This document shows, in pieces, positions 1 to 10,412 of a stretch of 64,000 nt of DNA. The position numbers and the translations under genes are program-made. The notes under the pieces are model-generated. The model worked only from the letters and a program-made list of their open reading frames with translations, ran no database searches and had not been told where the DNA came from. Source of the stretch: Siphonodentalium dalli (taxonomy: Eukaryota; Mollusca; Scaphopoda; Gadilida; Siphonodentaliidae); the NCBI GenBank assembly GCA_032622095.1, contig CP136063.1:219867982-219931981 (forward strand). The letters are read 5' to 3'. The stretch's first letter is position 1, and each line of letters begins with the position of its first letter.

Positions 1-182
1 CCAACTTCAACTGGGAACTTCATTCTGATCCTAGGTCTACCATAGCAGTTGATGGCCTAAGCAGAATGAGGTCCCCAGAGGGTGAATTTAGTGATGCTAG
101 CCCGCTTTGTGGGATAGCGTCACTAAATTCACCCTCTGGGGACCTCATTCTGCAAATGACAGGCACGCTATTTTCAGGCTTG
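1..182 (+). mobile_element. hAT-like MITE family A, right part
   Basis: The window opens inside a family A element. What remains is the end of the core (the stretch with 'CTAGGTCTACCATAGCAG'), then the right-hand hairpin at 65-157, whose arms begin GCAGAATGAGGTCCCCAGAG and end in its complement, then the terminal CAGGCTTG. The hairpin centre GCTAGCCCGCTTTGTGGGATAGC is imperfect. This copy belongs to the subfamily whose core contains 'CAACTTCAACTGGG'. The left half lies outside the window, so the target duplication cannot be checked. Confidence 0.8.
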
Positions 183-483
183 CTGCCATTATGACCACTA
201 TTCATTTATGTATAGGTATTATGCAATGATAAAAAGGCTGCAAATTATTGTTGTAATTAATTTGTAATTGCATGCTTTTAAAACTACTTATTCTCATTAT
301 GGCTCGATAACACTTGTTTTTATTTCACAGTGTCGCTTGTGTATTCAAAAATGAAGGCAGGCACCACAATTTGAGTTATTTTCTGGCTTGCCTACCAGAG
401 CGGCTCTAAGATAATTTACTATGAATTCCAGAGCCAAGGATTTCAGTTCAAATGTAAGGCTCGCTCGATACTAACTCTTTCTT
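183..483. other. No recognisable feature
   Basis: AT-rich single-copy-looking DNA. I see no long open frame, hairpin or tandem repeat in it. Confidence 0.5.
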
Positions 484-1145
484 TACTCGTATTTAAATTC
501 AAGCATGTACTATTTTTTGCTCAGTTTTGAATTCGCGCACTTTGAATTCGCACACGTACTAGTAGCTATCAATCAATGAAGATATGTGTGCATATTAAAC
601 ACCAACACGACGGCTTTACATCATGCATAAATTAATATAACTACATCATCAATTACAGCATTGTGAAGACTGGTGTTTATACACGCCAAATAATTATTCT
701 GATATTGAAATAGTTATAAACATAATTTAAATGAACTCAAAGAAGTGATACCGCAACCACGTATAGAAAACTTTCATAAGAAAAAATCAAAACTCAGACT
801 GTTTGCGAATAGGGCGACGTGCTTTCATGCATCTTCAGTCTGCAATATGTGTATTTTTCAACATCAATGAATTTACCATGATTTGTTGCTGTATAATTAT
901 GTCTTACATGTACATATCATTAATAATGGTTTACATGTGGTTGCCTGCATTTAAAATATAGTCCTTCAAGCCTAATATTTGGTCCAACCTTCCGCAATGT
1001 ACATATGTAACTCGCCAAAATATAACCTTCTTGTTTCCCTGTGGTTTGGTCTAAACTCAGGAGTCATACTATTTTTCGCTCTGTTTTAAATTCGAGCACT
1101 GATGGGTGTGCGAAAAATAGTACTGTGCGAATTTAAATACGAGTA
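484..1145. mobile_element. TA-flanked non-autonomous DNA element
   Basis: The ends are inverted copies of each other: CTCGTATTTAAATTC at 486 and its complement GAATTTAAATACGAG at 1129-1143. The match continues inward through GTACTATTTTTYGC. Both ends are flanked by TA, which fits a Tc1/mariner-type target duplication. Near the right end a second, inner inverted pair (ACTATTTTTCGC at about 1068, GCGAAAAATAGT at about 1120) forms a local hairpin. There is no transposase frame; the interior is AT-rich and noncoding. Superfamily is inferred from the TA flank only. Confidence 0.6.
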
Positions 1146-1181
1146 AGGTATATTGATTCTCCAACTCAGTTACAAAAGTAT

Positions 1182-2027
1182 CAGTCCTAATTCCCACTAG
1201 GAAAACATTTGCTCCCGGAATTCAGAAGACAGGTTCAATTGCACCCGTAATATATCGTAAGTTGGGTTTTTCTTAAAAAAATGTCATTGTGGGATAGACC
1301 AATGTCCAGTTACACTTTCACATAAGGATTAACTGTCATGTGGACTGTTTTTATGGAGATCTAACCGTGAGGTAAGTGGACATAACTTGTGTAAAACCCG
1401 AAGGGTTTTACATACAAGTTATGACCACTTACCTCATGGTTACATCTCCATAAAAATAGTCCACATGACAGTTAATCCTTATATTTATATACATTTAGCG
1501 AAAAAGCCACTTCTGTAAATGTATTTAAATTGAAAAGTGTATCGTGACAAAAACAGCCCAAAATACCCAATAGCACCCTTGGCAAAAGTTAATAGGAACA
1601 ATTTCTCTTCATATTGAAACCCGATGATGTATTAAGTCAATCCTGCGCGAGTCCAAATGCGCCCAAAACATTACGTGTTCGTCTTTCCAAACCCAATGCC
1701 GTATCGATGGTGTTATGAGCTTGGTGTTATGAGCCGTTGCGCATTCACCGAGAAATAACTGCAACTAGCCACGTGGGCGTCGACCAATCGGAATGCTGGA
1801 TTTAGTGATGACAACACTTAGTATGTAAATATATGTCATTAATTGAACTGAGATGGGAAAGGATCTAAATAAATTGTCTTCAAATAGTTCAATATTGAAT
1901 TAACGATTACAGTCACCATAAGCATTTTGACAAGTGGGACCAGTGTAAATATTAGCACTCGTGAATTAAAAATTTGCCAGTGCATACGGGAGCAAGAGCA
2001 ATCGCTCCCATCTCCTGGGAAGGACTG
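1182..2027 (+). mobile_element. hAT-like element G, copy 1, split by a foldback element
   Basis: The left end CAGTCCTAATTCCCA (1182) is matched by the right end TGGGAAGGACTG (ends 2027). The body matches the reverse complement of 20,580-20,932, including the stretch GTAAGTTGGGTTTTTCT and the right-hand GAGCAATCGCTCCC. Relative to that copy, about 500 bp (1323-1830) is inserted after CACTTTCACA. The flanks share AAGTAT (1176-1181 and 2028-2033), perhaps a decayed target duplication. No coding frame. Confidence 0.6.
1323..1830 (+). mobile_element. Foldback-head element D, copy 1
   Basis: A near-perfect palindrome occupies about 1323-1482: it starts ATAAGGATTAACTGTC and ends GACAGTTAATCCTTAT, with a short centre around AAAACCCGAAGGGTTTT. 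It is followed by about 350 bp of unique tail ending CTTAGTATGTAAAT. The same head and tail recur inverted at 21,012-21,526, so both parts form one unit. The two outer ends of the unit are not inverted repeats of each other, which is unusual for a classical TIR element. It lies inside element G. I do not recognise the family. Confidence 0.65.
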
Positions 2028-2112
2028 AAGTATATTGAAATGTGCGTCTATTCTTCATTTGAAGGGATGTTCAAGAAATATATACTTAAGTAAGCAGTCA
2101 ACAAACAAAACA

Positions 2113-2511
2113 TTAACCCTTTACCCAACAGAACGCCCTGTGCCAATGCATTCTCTTATATATGCGAGTCGACCATAGGTCGCCTCGCATATATAAGAGA
2201 ATGCATTGGCTTAACACATTAAAAATTATAAAATTGTTAAAGAATGTAAGAAAAAATGGTAAAAAGTGTTAAAAAAAGATTGTTTTTAGGCCAATGCATT
2301 CTCTTATATATGCGAGGCGACCTATGGTCGACTCGCATATATAAGAGAATGCATTGGCACAGGGCATAACTGTAACCATCACAATGTGGTCAAGGAGCCG
2401 GTTCCAATGATATCCATATTTGTATGGTTTTATTGAGACAGACCGAAGATATTTTAGGCTGTTGAAGCTTTATTTGGCCGGTTTTGGCCGTTTTGTTGGG
2501 TAAAGGGTTAA
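2113..2511 (+). mobile_element. piggyBac-like TTAA MITE family C, copy 1
   Basis: TTAA flanks both sides (2113-2116, 2508-2511) and the ends are CCCTTTACCCAACAGAACG and CGTTTTGTTGGGTAAAGGG, an inverted pair. TTAA duplication and a CCC start are hallmarks of piggyBac-type elements. Inside are two palindromes of about 70 bp (about 2140-2209 and 2291-2358), each built on GCCAATGCATTCTCTTATAT and its complement; the second palindrome is the reverse complement of the first. An AT-rich spacer separates them. The asymmetric right part holds AAGCCGGTTCCAATGATA-like and AAGCTTTATTTGGCC segments. No transposase, so it must be mobilised in trans. Confidence 0.88.
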
Positions 2512-2840
2512 TAATAGTTCAGAATGATTCCATTTCATTGATGGGAAATGTTCAGATGATAAACTTAACAAACGGTAACCTTCAAGGACCAGTCCATAGC
2601 ATTCACATTGGGAGAAGTCACTTCTCCCTATTAGATTACCAGGGAGAAATCATAAAGGCTGAATTTAAATTTACTCTCCAACATCACCTTTCTGTGATCC
2701 AATAAATATTATGCAATACAAGAGACCATTTATATTACCATAATAATGAGTAAGTACACCATTACAGTCAGTAAATACACTTCAAATATGATGTTTGGAA
2801 ATATGCAAACTGTTATATGAAAAGGGAATTCACTTCTCCC
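2512..2840. other. No gene; short open frame only
   Basis: This stretch between two TTAA elements holds an open frame from 2484 to 2705 that starts inside the upstream transposon end, so I do not call it a gene. It contains two similar bits around GGGAGAAGTCACTTCTCCC (2610 area), a short local palindrome; a related AATTCACTTCTCCC lies beside the next element. Confidence 0.45.
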
Positions 2841-3989
2841 TTAACCCTTTACCCAACAGAACGGCCCTGTGCCAATGCATTCTCTTATATATGCGAGTCG
2901 ACCATAGGTCGCCTCGCATATATAAGAGAATGCATTGGCTTAACACATATTAAAAATGATAAAATTGTCAAAGAATGTAATATAAAAATTGTTAAAAAAT
3001 GTAAGAAAAAATTATAAAATTGTTAAAGAATGTAAAAAAAAAATGGTAAATAGAGAATACCTACGAGTTTTGGTTGAATACCCGAATTATCTCATGAGTG
3101 GGTGCAAGGAAGTACATAATTTCCACGAGCGGCTGCAAGCCTCGAGTGGAAATTCTGTACTTCCTTGCACCCACGAATGAGATAATCCGGGTATTCAACC
3201 AAAACCCGTAGGTTTTCTTTATATTATATGCGCTATAAACCACACCAAAACTGCTAATTTTGTCCTACAGTTCACTTCAAATTGTTAGAAAGCTTCGACA
3301 TTTGCATTTTGTTTACATTCCATCAATTGATTTGCTCACCACTGAATGACAAATATCCAGCATAGCCGCCATAAGAAATAGTCCCCATTGTTTTATTCTG
3401 AAATGATGCGAGAAAATTAATGTATACATAATTTAGTGATAAGAATATATTAAAACAAATGAGTTAACATTATAACAATTAAATAACAGTTTATGAACCG
3501 TGAAAATCAATAATTAAAACAATAGTCCGGCTGTTATTGATACGCTTTGAAACTTAATGTGATTCGCCGCTATAAACCGGAAGTGATCTCCGAAAAAGTA
3601 ATAATATTGTGTTATCCATCGAGTCGGTCAGTGTTATCCATCGAGTCGGTCAGTGTTATCCATCGAGTCGGTCCAGGCGATGGATATAACGCTCTACGCC
3701 GCGGCAATTTCCCACTATTTAATGGGGAAGCATATAATAAAAAGTGTTAAAAAAAGAATTTTTTTAAGCCAATGCATTCTCTTATAAATGCGAGGCGACC
3801 TATGGTCGACTCGCATATATAAGAGAATGCATTGGCACATGGCATAACTGTAACCATCGCAATGTGGTCAATGAACCGGTTCCAATGATATCCATATTTG
3901 TATGGTGTTAGTGAGACAGACCGAAGATATTTTAGGCTGTTGAAGCTTTATTTGGGCGTTTTTGGCCGTTTTGTTGGGTAAAGGGTTAA
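2841..3989 (+). mobile_element. TTAA MITE family C, copy 2, interrupted
   Basis: TTAA flanks at 2841-2844 and 3986-3989 with the family ends. The element is about 1,149 bp rather than 395 bp because 3049-3737 is foreign: the family spacer reads straight from ATGGTA to AAAAGTGTTAAAAAAAG in other copies. The AT-rich spacer also contains an extra tandem copy of AAATTGTTAAARAATGTAA. The two palindromes are at about 2872-2940 and 3769-3838; the second has one substitution in its left arm (TATAAATGCGAG). Confidence 0.85.
3049..3737 (+). mobile_element. Foldback-head element inserted in a TTAA MITE
   Basis: The inserted segment starts with a palindrome at about 3053-3218: GAATACCTACGAGTTTTGGT on one side and ACCAAAACCCGTAGG on the other, centred on CGAGCGGCTGCAAGCCTCG. 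A unique tail of about 510 bp follows. The tail contains a 24-bp tandem triplet, GTTATCCATCGAGTCGGTCA, at about 3611-3672, followed by GCGATGGATATAAC, which can pair with it. The layout (palindromic head, unpaired tail) is the same as element D though the sequences differ. Exact ends are blurred by A-runs at the junctions. Confidence 0.6.
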
Positions 3990-4086
3990 ACACAAATAGG
4001 GAGAAGTGGAACATTTTAGGGAGAAGATGTCTCCTAAATCTCCCTCTCGGCTGGTACCTGGTAACCTTATTATCTGTGCATTCCTA

Positions 4087-4310
4087 AGAGAACTACTCGT
4101 AAATGAGTATTTTGTAAAGAAAGTGTTAATATTAGGTAACTACTCATCAATGAGTATTTAGTATAGAAAGAGTTAATTAGGTAACTACTCATCAATGAGT
4201 ATTTAGTGTAGAAAGAGTTAATTAGGTAACTACTCATCAATGAGTATTTAGTAAAGAAAGGGTTAATAAGGTAACTACTCATCAATGAGTATTTAGTATA
4301 GAACTGGTTA
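4087..4310. repeat. 45-bp tandem repeat, about 5 units
   Basis: AACTACTC recurs at 4091, 4138, 4183, 4228 and 4273. Each unit carries the dyad TACTCATCAATGAGTA followed by TTTAGTATAGAAAGAGTTAA. Because 45 is a multiple of three, an open frame runs across it on the minus strand; the repetitive MSSYLINSFYTKYSL translation is a by-product of the repeat, not evidence of a gene. Confidence 0.85.
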
Positions 4311-4546
4311 ATAATGGAAGTCTGTTGTATAATGTTAAGTCATGTCATAGTAGACATGTGCTATTATTCAATTAAACTATACCATAGAGTTATATAAGTC
4401 TACCTTGGTCAGCCAAAAGCCTTCAGGCATGACGTGACGTCTAAGCTATTCTAGGTCTGATCTATAAGAGTTGAGATCTTAAGTTGTCTGATTCTCCTTA
4501 GTCTAGTCTGCTCATTGTTGCTTCTGTCACCATACACAAAAATACA

Positions 4547-4737
4547 TACAGTAATGCCCTAATTAATCGACTTCTTAACCACAGCAGATTTATGGGTAAC
4601 TTTTCAGGATTTAGTCGGAAATATGGCTTGTTGCCATTCATCGGAAAGCTCTCGCTAGAGCTTTCCGATCTAAATCCTGAAAAGTTACCAATAATTATGC
4701 TGTGGTTAAGAAGTCGATTAATTAGGGCATTACTGTA
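4547..4737. mobile_element. Palindromic Tc1/mariner-like MITE family B, copy 1
   Basis: The element is one long inverted repeat: CAGTAATGCCCTAATTAATC at the left and its complement at the right, each flanked by TA (4547-4548, 4736-4737). The arms run through CAGCAGAATTATGGGTAAC, TTTCAGGATTTAGTCGG and GCTTGTTGCCATTCATCGG to a loop at AGCTCTCGCTAGAGCT. TA flanks and a CAGT start fit Tc1/mariner. In this copy the right arm has lost the 'ATGGCAACAAGCCATATTTCC' section. No internal coding room. Confidence 0.85.
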
Positions 4738-4794
4738 CTCTTTACTGGGTACTATTTGTCCCCCGAATATTTCGGAGTAATATTGTAATCAGCC

Positions 4795-6590
4795 ATGTCC
4801 ATCCGTCCGCCAGTGCATCCGTCCATCCCCATTCCTTGTCTGGACATTAACTTGAGCAATATTAAACAGAATTTTTTTTTCATTTGGTACGTGGTCCACA
4901 TATGTGAAGACTCAGGCCTAATTCGAAGTTGGTCCCAGTCTGATTAATTTTGATAGAGTTATTCCCCTTTTTGTCCGCCGACCCAACGGGTTCGGAGGAC
5001 TATTATAATCAGCCTGTGCGTCTGTGTGTGCGTGCGTGCGTGCGTCCGAGGTTTCCGGATGATAACTTTAGTTAGAGTGAACCAAATTAAATTAAATTAG
5101 GTATGTGGGTTTACTAGCAGAAAAGACAGGTCAAGTTCGAATTCTGGTTCCGTCCGCCAATTTTCACCAGAGTTATGCCCCTTTTTCGACTTAGAATTTT
5201 ACCGTCTGTTAACATTTTTGGTTTCCGACCGATAACTCCAGTTTGGATTATTTGATCAGAACCAAAGTTGGTATGTGTATTTCCCAGCTAAAGATACAGG
5301 CCAAGTTCGAATATGAGTTCCGTCCAATTATTTTTACATGAGTTACAGCCCTTTTTTTCGACTTAGAATTTGACCGTCTGTTAAAAATTTTGGTTTCCGA
5401 CCGATAACTCCAGTTTGGATTATTTGATCTGAACCAAAGTTGGTATGTGTATTTTCCAGCTAAAGATACAGGCCAAGTTCGAATATGGGTTCCGTCTAAT
5501 TATTTTTACATGAGTTATGGCCCTTTTTCTCGACTTAGAATTTGACCGTCTGTTAACATTTTTGGTTTCCGACCGATAACTCCAGTTTGGATTATTTGAT
5601 CTGAGTTGGTATGTGTCTTTCTCCCAGCAAAACACAGGTCAAGTTCGAATTCGGGTTCCGCCCGACAATTTTCACCAGAGTTATGTCCCTTTTTGACTTA
5701 GAATTTTTGCCAATTTGAGGTGTCCGGATGATAACTTTAGTAAATGTGTTCTGAATGAAATTAAATTTGGTATGTAGGTTTACTAGCACTAAAGACAGGT
5801 TTTTATGCGTAAACAACGGTCGTATCAAGCCGACACTTAGAGGCGGACATGAGGTCTACCGACCTTTTATTCGACTTAGAAATTGCTGTTTTCGGGTTGT
5901 CCAGATGGTAACTTGAGCAATATTCAACAGAATTTCTTGATAAATTATGTACGTGGTTCACATTTGAGAAGGTGCAGGCCAAGTTTGAATTTGGTGATGG
6001 TCCGATGATTTTTGATGGAGTGTTGCCCTTTTTTTGACTCATAAATCACAGTTTTTGGGTTGTCTGGATGATAATTTGAGCCATATTTAACCAAATTTCT
6101 TGATATTTTGTACGTTGTTGACATGGGACATGGGATCTGCGACCTTTTATTTACATATGATTCCATTCTTTGCTTTTCCATTATTATACCCTCATGACCG
6201 AAGTAAACGTTGGGTATACTGGATTAGATGCATCCTCTGTCAGTCCGTCCATCTGAGAAGATATCATCAACCACAGGTTGTCAGATTTCAATGAAATTTG
6301 GTATGGATTTCACCACTATGAGCACATACAGTTGAGTGTTCAATCATTTTGTTCAGGTTTTCCGTTCTAGAGTTATTCATCTTTGTTTATCTGGAAATGT
6401 TTTGTCTGTCCGAATAGATATTTCAACCACAGGTTGTCAGATCTCAATGAAATTTGGTATGGATGTTCGCTACTATGTGGACATTCAGTAGAGTGTTCAA
6501 TAATTTTGTTGAGGTGTTGATTTTTTGCCCATCCGCCTGAGTATCGTTTTCTGCCTTGGTGTAATTGGAAAACATCACCTCCCGAAAACC
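4795..6590. repeat. Degenerate dispersed repeat cluster
   Basis: About 1.8 kb of related, decayed segments. Recurrent phrases are GATGATAACTTTAG, ACCAGAGTTATGGCCCTTTT, AAATTTGGTATG and TACAGGTCAAGTTCGAAT. The same phrases recur at 36,660-37,025 and 40,440-41,565, so this is a dispersed family. A different segment from about 6,183 starts TTATACCCTCATGACCG and has two copies of CAACCACAGGTTGTCAGAT (about 6,268 and 6,427). Open frames are short and follow the repeat. I cannot assign a class. Confidence 0.55.
5220..5700. repeat. 172-bp tandem repeat within the dispersed element
   Basis: GGTTTCCGACCGATAACTCC occurs at 5220, 5392 and 5564, an exact 172-bp spacing, with a more diverged unit before it (GGTTTCCGGATGATAAC at about 5050). 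Each unit carries GATACAGGCCAAGTTCGAAT and CGACTTAGAATTTGACCGTC. Confidence 0.8.
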
Positions 6591-6990
6591 TTAACCCTTT
6601 ACCCAATAAACCGGCCAAAACCGGCCAAATAAAGCTTCAACAGCCTAAAATATCTTCGGTCTGTCTCAATAGAACCATACAAATATGGGTATCATTGGAA
6701 TCGGCTCCTTGACCACATTGTGATAGTTACCGTTATGCCCTGTGCCAATGCATTCTCTTATATATGCGAGTCGACCATAGGTCGCCTCGCATATATAAGA
6801 GAATGCATTGGCCTAAAAAAAATCTTTTTTTAACACTTTTTACCATTTTTTCTTACATTCTTTAACAATTTTATAATTTTTAATGTGTTAAGCCAATGCA
6901 TTCTCTTATATATGCGAGGCGACCTATGGTCGACTCGCATATATAAGAGAATGCATTGGCACAGGGCCGTTCTGTTGGGTAAAGGGTTAA
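6591..6990 (-). mobile_element. TTAA MITE family C, copy 3
   Basis: Complete copy in the opposite orientation to 2113-2511: TTAA at 6591-6594 and 6987-6990. Ends read CCCTTTACCCAATAAACCGG and GTTCTGTTGGGTAAAGGG. Both palindromes are intact (about 6745-6812 and 6892-6960). Confidence 0.9.
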
Positions 6991-7149
6991 CTGGGGCATA
7001 ATTGTTGAATATGCATCAAAAACCAAGAACTAAACAAAAATTAGGGACATTTAGTAGCACACTAGGGGAGGAGAAATAGATTTCCATGGTGGTCATTATC
7101 TTCGCAAAAATTTGCAATATGCTTAGAACAGGTTTGATATTTCTCTGAC

Positions 7150-7470
7150 TAGGAGCCTATGTGATATACCAGCTGATACAGTGTACATACATTATCTAAT
7201 AAATCAGTCATTTGTTTTATTGCTAGTATTAATCTTCATGCTGTATCATCAATGAATTATATTGGCTTGGCCTAGTGTACATACATTATCCAATATATCT
7301 GTCATTCATTCTTTGAAATCTTCACGCTGTATCATCAATGAATGGTATTGGCTTGGCCTAGTGTATGCACCGGCACATTATCCAATAAATCATTCATTCA
7401 TTCATGGAAATTTTCATGCTGTATCATCGTTGAATCATATTGGCATGGCCTCAGTGCTTTCATTGATCCA
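7150..7470 (+). repeat. About 90-bp degenerate tandem repeat, 3 units
   Basis: CTGTATCATC recurs at 7241, 7327 and 7419, each followed by a variant of AATGAATNNTATTGGCTTGG and preceded by CATTATCCAATAAATC-like sequence. The open frame here (7262-7495) just tracks the repeat. Confidence 0.7.
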
Positions 7471-7698
7471 TCTCTTGTTGTTCTGGTTGCTATGAGGTAC
7501 TGAAGAGCCCAGTGAACAGACAGTCAATAATCGGAGCCATTTAAATGTCCACCTGCTACACCATTCTCACGGCTGGTCTGGATTAAATCAACTTAATTCA
7601 GGGACCTATTGTTATCACCTCACAGGTAAAAATACTGTTCAATCCAGAACTGTTTGTCAAGCGTGAATAAACATCGCCATGTGACTGTTACTTTGATA

Positions 7699-8736
7699 TA
7701 GTTTGTTTGACTTTATTTTTCTATGGTGGGTGGATGATAGACAGAGACCGTGCCATAAAAAACTAACTTCATGGGTGAGTGGGTTCATTTCAATTAAGAT
7801 TTCTTATCAGTGTTTGTACAAATCAAAATCACATGCTGGCTGATTCAACCTGGTTTTCATCTGTTCATCATTGTATCTTTTTTATGTAATTTTCCTATGT
7901 TTATACCGGTAAAGTTCTATATATACAAATATATATAGCTGTATATATAATATAATTGTGGAACCATAGGAGATCATTGTCCGGACCTGCGTTCCATCCC
8001 GTTTCTTACGGTGTCACAAACTTTACTTATTTCAACACTGATGTATTAGAAAGTTTTCATTAAATAACTATATATTTTTAACCTTTACCATGTCACTGAG
8101 TTAGTGCAAGCATTGGTTCAATTTCTTGGAATAGCGCACCTTTTGTGAAATTTTGCATGGCCATGTGTCTATTACCAAATTTATAGAGATTGTTTGACTT
8201 TCTTTTTCTGTGGGTGGATTATACATGGAGACGTACCATAAAATACTAACTTCATTGGTGAGCCGTTCATTGCAATTAAGTTTTCTTATCAGTATTTGTA
8301 CGAATCAAAATCACATACTGGCGCTGCAACATGGTTTTCTATATCCGTGTGTTCAATGTATCTTTTTGATGTAATTTTCCTATGTTTATACCGGTAAAGT
8401 TCTATATATACAAATATATAAAGCTGTATATATAATATATATATATTATATCTACTGGTATTATTTGTACATGTATCTCAAGGTGACAGTGTATTTCATT
8501 GACTCAGGAAGGTTGTCGTAGAACCAACGGTTGCCAACCATAGGAGATCATTGCCCGAAACTGAGTTCCATCCTGTTTCTTAAGGTGTCACAAACTTTGC
8601 TTATTTCAGTACTGATGGATCGGCAAAGTTTTCATTATATACGATATAATTTTAAACTAACAGATTCAATATGAACCTTTGCCATGTCACTGAGTTAGTG
8701 CAAGCTTTGGTTCAATTTCTTGGAAAATGGCACCAT
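7699..8736 (+). repeat. Direct duplication of about 450-550 bp
   Basis: The block 7699-8153 is repeated at about 8188-8736. Shared landmarks include TTTCCTATGTTTATACCGGT, CATAGGAGATCATTG, CGGTGTCACAAACTTT-like sequence and TCACTGAGTTAGTGCAAGC. The second copy carries about 90 extra bases after the TATA-rich run (ATCTACTGGTATTATTTGTA and following). Clear sequence differences between copies mean it is not recent. Nothing coding is evident. Confidence 0.8.
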
Positions 8737-9052
8737 TGTTATGATATCTAAATGAATAGCTCAGGTTTATCAATCTTAAATATTAAACATAAAAAATAGT
8801 CCATGACATCATGTTGGCTCCTCAGATAAAAAAAAAACACCAGTTAAGAATTTGGCCCAGTTCTTTGTCGCAATATCATCCTATGTTTCTTTATTACTTT
8901 GAAAACATTATTACTTGAGTTTCTTCTGGTACATTCATTTCTGGGACCAATGGCTGTGTAAACCCCTATCCCGTCATCCAGTGGCCTCTAATTGAAGTTG
9001 AAATATTTGTTTACCTACCTGCTGGTACCTATTCTACTCTTGAAGCATAAGC
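8737..9052. other. No recognisable feature
   Basis: AT-rich, with a 9-A run near 8828. No frame, hairpin or repeat that I can support. Confidence 0.5.
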
Positions 9053-9364
9053 AAGCCTGATTATAATGTGTCTGTCATTTGCAGAATGAGGTCCCCCAGA
9101 GGTGAATTTAGTGACGCTATCCCACTCTTGGGACCTCAATTATGCAATGTGCCAATTTGGGGATATAGAGAAACTAAACTAAAAAAGAAATAGAATCTGT
9201 GTAAAGAAGGTTGATAATAAAGGAAGAGAAGATGAGGCCTAAGCAGAATGAGGTCCCAAGATGGTGAATTTGGTGATGCTAGCCCACTATGCGGGATAGC
9301 GTCACTAAATTCACCCTCTGGGGACCTCATTCTGCAAATGACAGGCACACTAAACTCAGGCTTG
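9053..9364 (-). mobile_element. hAT-like MITE family A copy with internal deletion
   Basis: Ends CAAGCCTG and CAGGCTTG. Flanks AGCATAAG and TGCATACA share GCATA, a possible decayed 8-bp duplication. The left hairpin has lost its second arm (CCCACTCTTGGGACC), and the core (AGAGAAACTAAACTAAAAAA, minus orientation of the common core) is shortened. Confidence 0.75.
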
Positions 9365-9368
9365 TGCA

Positions 9369-9585
9369 TACAGTAATGCTCTAAGTAATCAACTCCTTAA
9401 CGACAGCAGAATTATGGGTAACTTTTCAGGATTTAGTCGGAAATATAGCTTGTTGCCATTCATCGGAAAGCTCTCGGAGAGAGCTTTCCGATGAATGGCA
9501 AGAAGCCATATTTCCAACTAAATCCTGAAAAGTTACCCATAATTCTGCTGTGGTTAAGGAGTTGATTACTTAGAGCATTACTGTA
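9369..9585. mobile_element. Palindromic MITE family B, copy 2
   Basis: Full-length palindrome flanked by TA (9369-9370, 9584-9585), starting five bases after the end of the preceding family A element. Ends carry the GCTCTAAG / CTTAGAGC variant on both arms. Loop around CTCTCGGAGAGAG. The right arm alone has CCAACTA for CCGACTA. Confidence 0.9.
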
Positions 9586-10152
9586 AGATAGGGTCAGGGG
9601 AAACAAAGATATTTTTAATTGCGGCCTGGTGTCTAAATGACTTTAGCACATTTGTTCATTAAGTATTGCATACTCCTCTCAGTGCATCTAAAGTGTGTGG
9701 AAGATTGCCCATCATATGCTGGTGTAGCTATACTAGCCCATAAAGATTGCCCACAAGATGCTGGTGTAACTAATTGTACATGCAAACATGCAAGAACCTT
9801 ACCCTTACTTTACCACTGAGGCATTGAAATTATTCTTGTGTGAAATTGATGAATTTTTTTTTGCTTTGCTGTATCAAAATATATTATCAGGTTCATAATT
9901 GGCTGTGTTAGCCTATTATATAATCTGTCAAAAGGAGTAATCAAAGACATGCATAGCAGTTGAGCTACTTTTATGTACTAGAATGTTATATTCTATTAGC
10001 TTCCATCCATTCATATGTCTGGTTGCACATTTGAGCCTCAGTTGGTCAGGGGAGTAGCCTAAGACAAAAGAAAGTTTGACATGATCGACCACATAATATC
10101 AAACTAGTAGCTAATACCACCTAATGCCTGCTATTCCGTACAATTTAGGAGT
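9586..10152 (+). other. No confirmed gene; contains a 46-bp duplication in a small open frame
   Basis: AAGATTGCCC occurs at about 9701 and 9747 and starts a 30-bp segment ending GCTGGTGTARCTA, so 46 bp is tandemly repeated. A 60-codon frame (9637-9819) crosses it. Its translation has a hydrophobic start (residues 1-19) and then 7 cysteines if residue 11 is included, with CPSYAGV and CPQDAGV as the duplicated pair. That resembles a tiny secreted cysteine-rich peptide, but there is no supporting start context, splice site or homologue that I recognise, and it may be chance. Confidence 0.3.
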
Positions 10153-10352
10153 TACAGTAATGCCGTAAATAATCCACTTCTTAACCACAGCAGAATTATG
10201 GGTAACTTTTCAGGATCTAGTCGGAAATATGGCTTGTTGTCATTCATCGGAAAGCTCTCACTGGCAACAAGCCATATTTCCAACTAAATCCTGAAAAGTT
10301 ACCCATAATTCTGCTGTGGTTAAGGAGTCGATTATTTAGGGAATTACATGTA
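10153..10352. mobile_element. Palindromic MITE family B, copy 3
   Basis: TA at 10153-10154. The right arm lacks the GAGAGCTTTCCGATGA part next to the loop, so the centre is CTCTCACTGGCAACAAGCC. The right terminus is altered (GGAATTACATGTA instead of GGCATTACTGTA). Confidence 0.85.
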
Positions 10353-10412
10353 CTATAAGTGGTAGTCATAAGTGGTCAAACCTGTCGAAAACAACAAAAG
10401 AAAGACCACTTT

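Noticed and set aside
2140-2358. MicroRNA precursor made from the 70-bp palindrome
   Set aside because: The hairpin is present in many copies within transposons and is almost perfectly paired; that fits a MITE, and a microRNA claim would need small RNA reads.
7900-8450. Promoter suggested by TATATATA runs
   Set aside because: The runs are duplicated within the 7,699-8,736 direct repeat and are simple AT sequence with no nearby gene.
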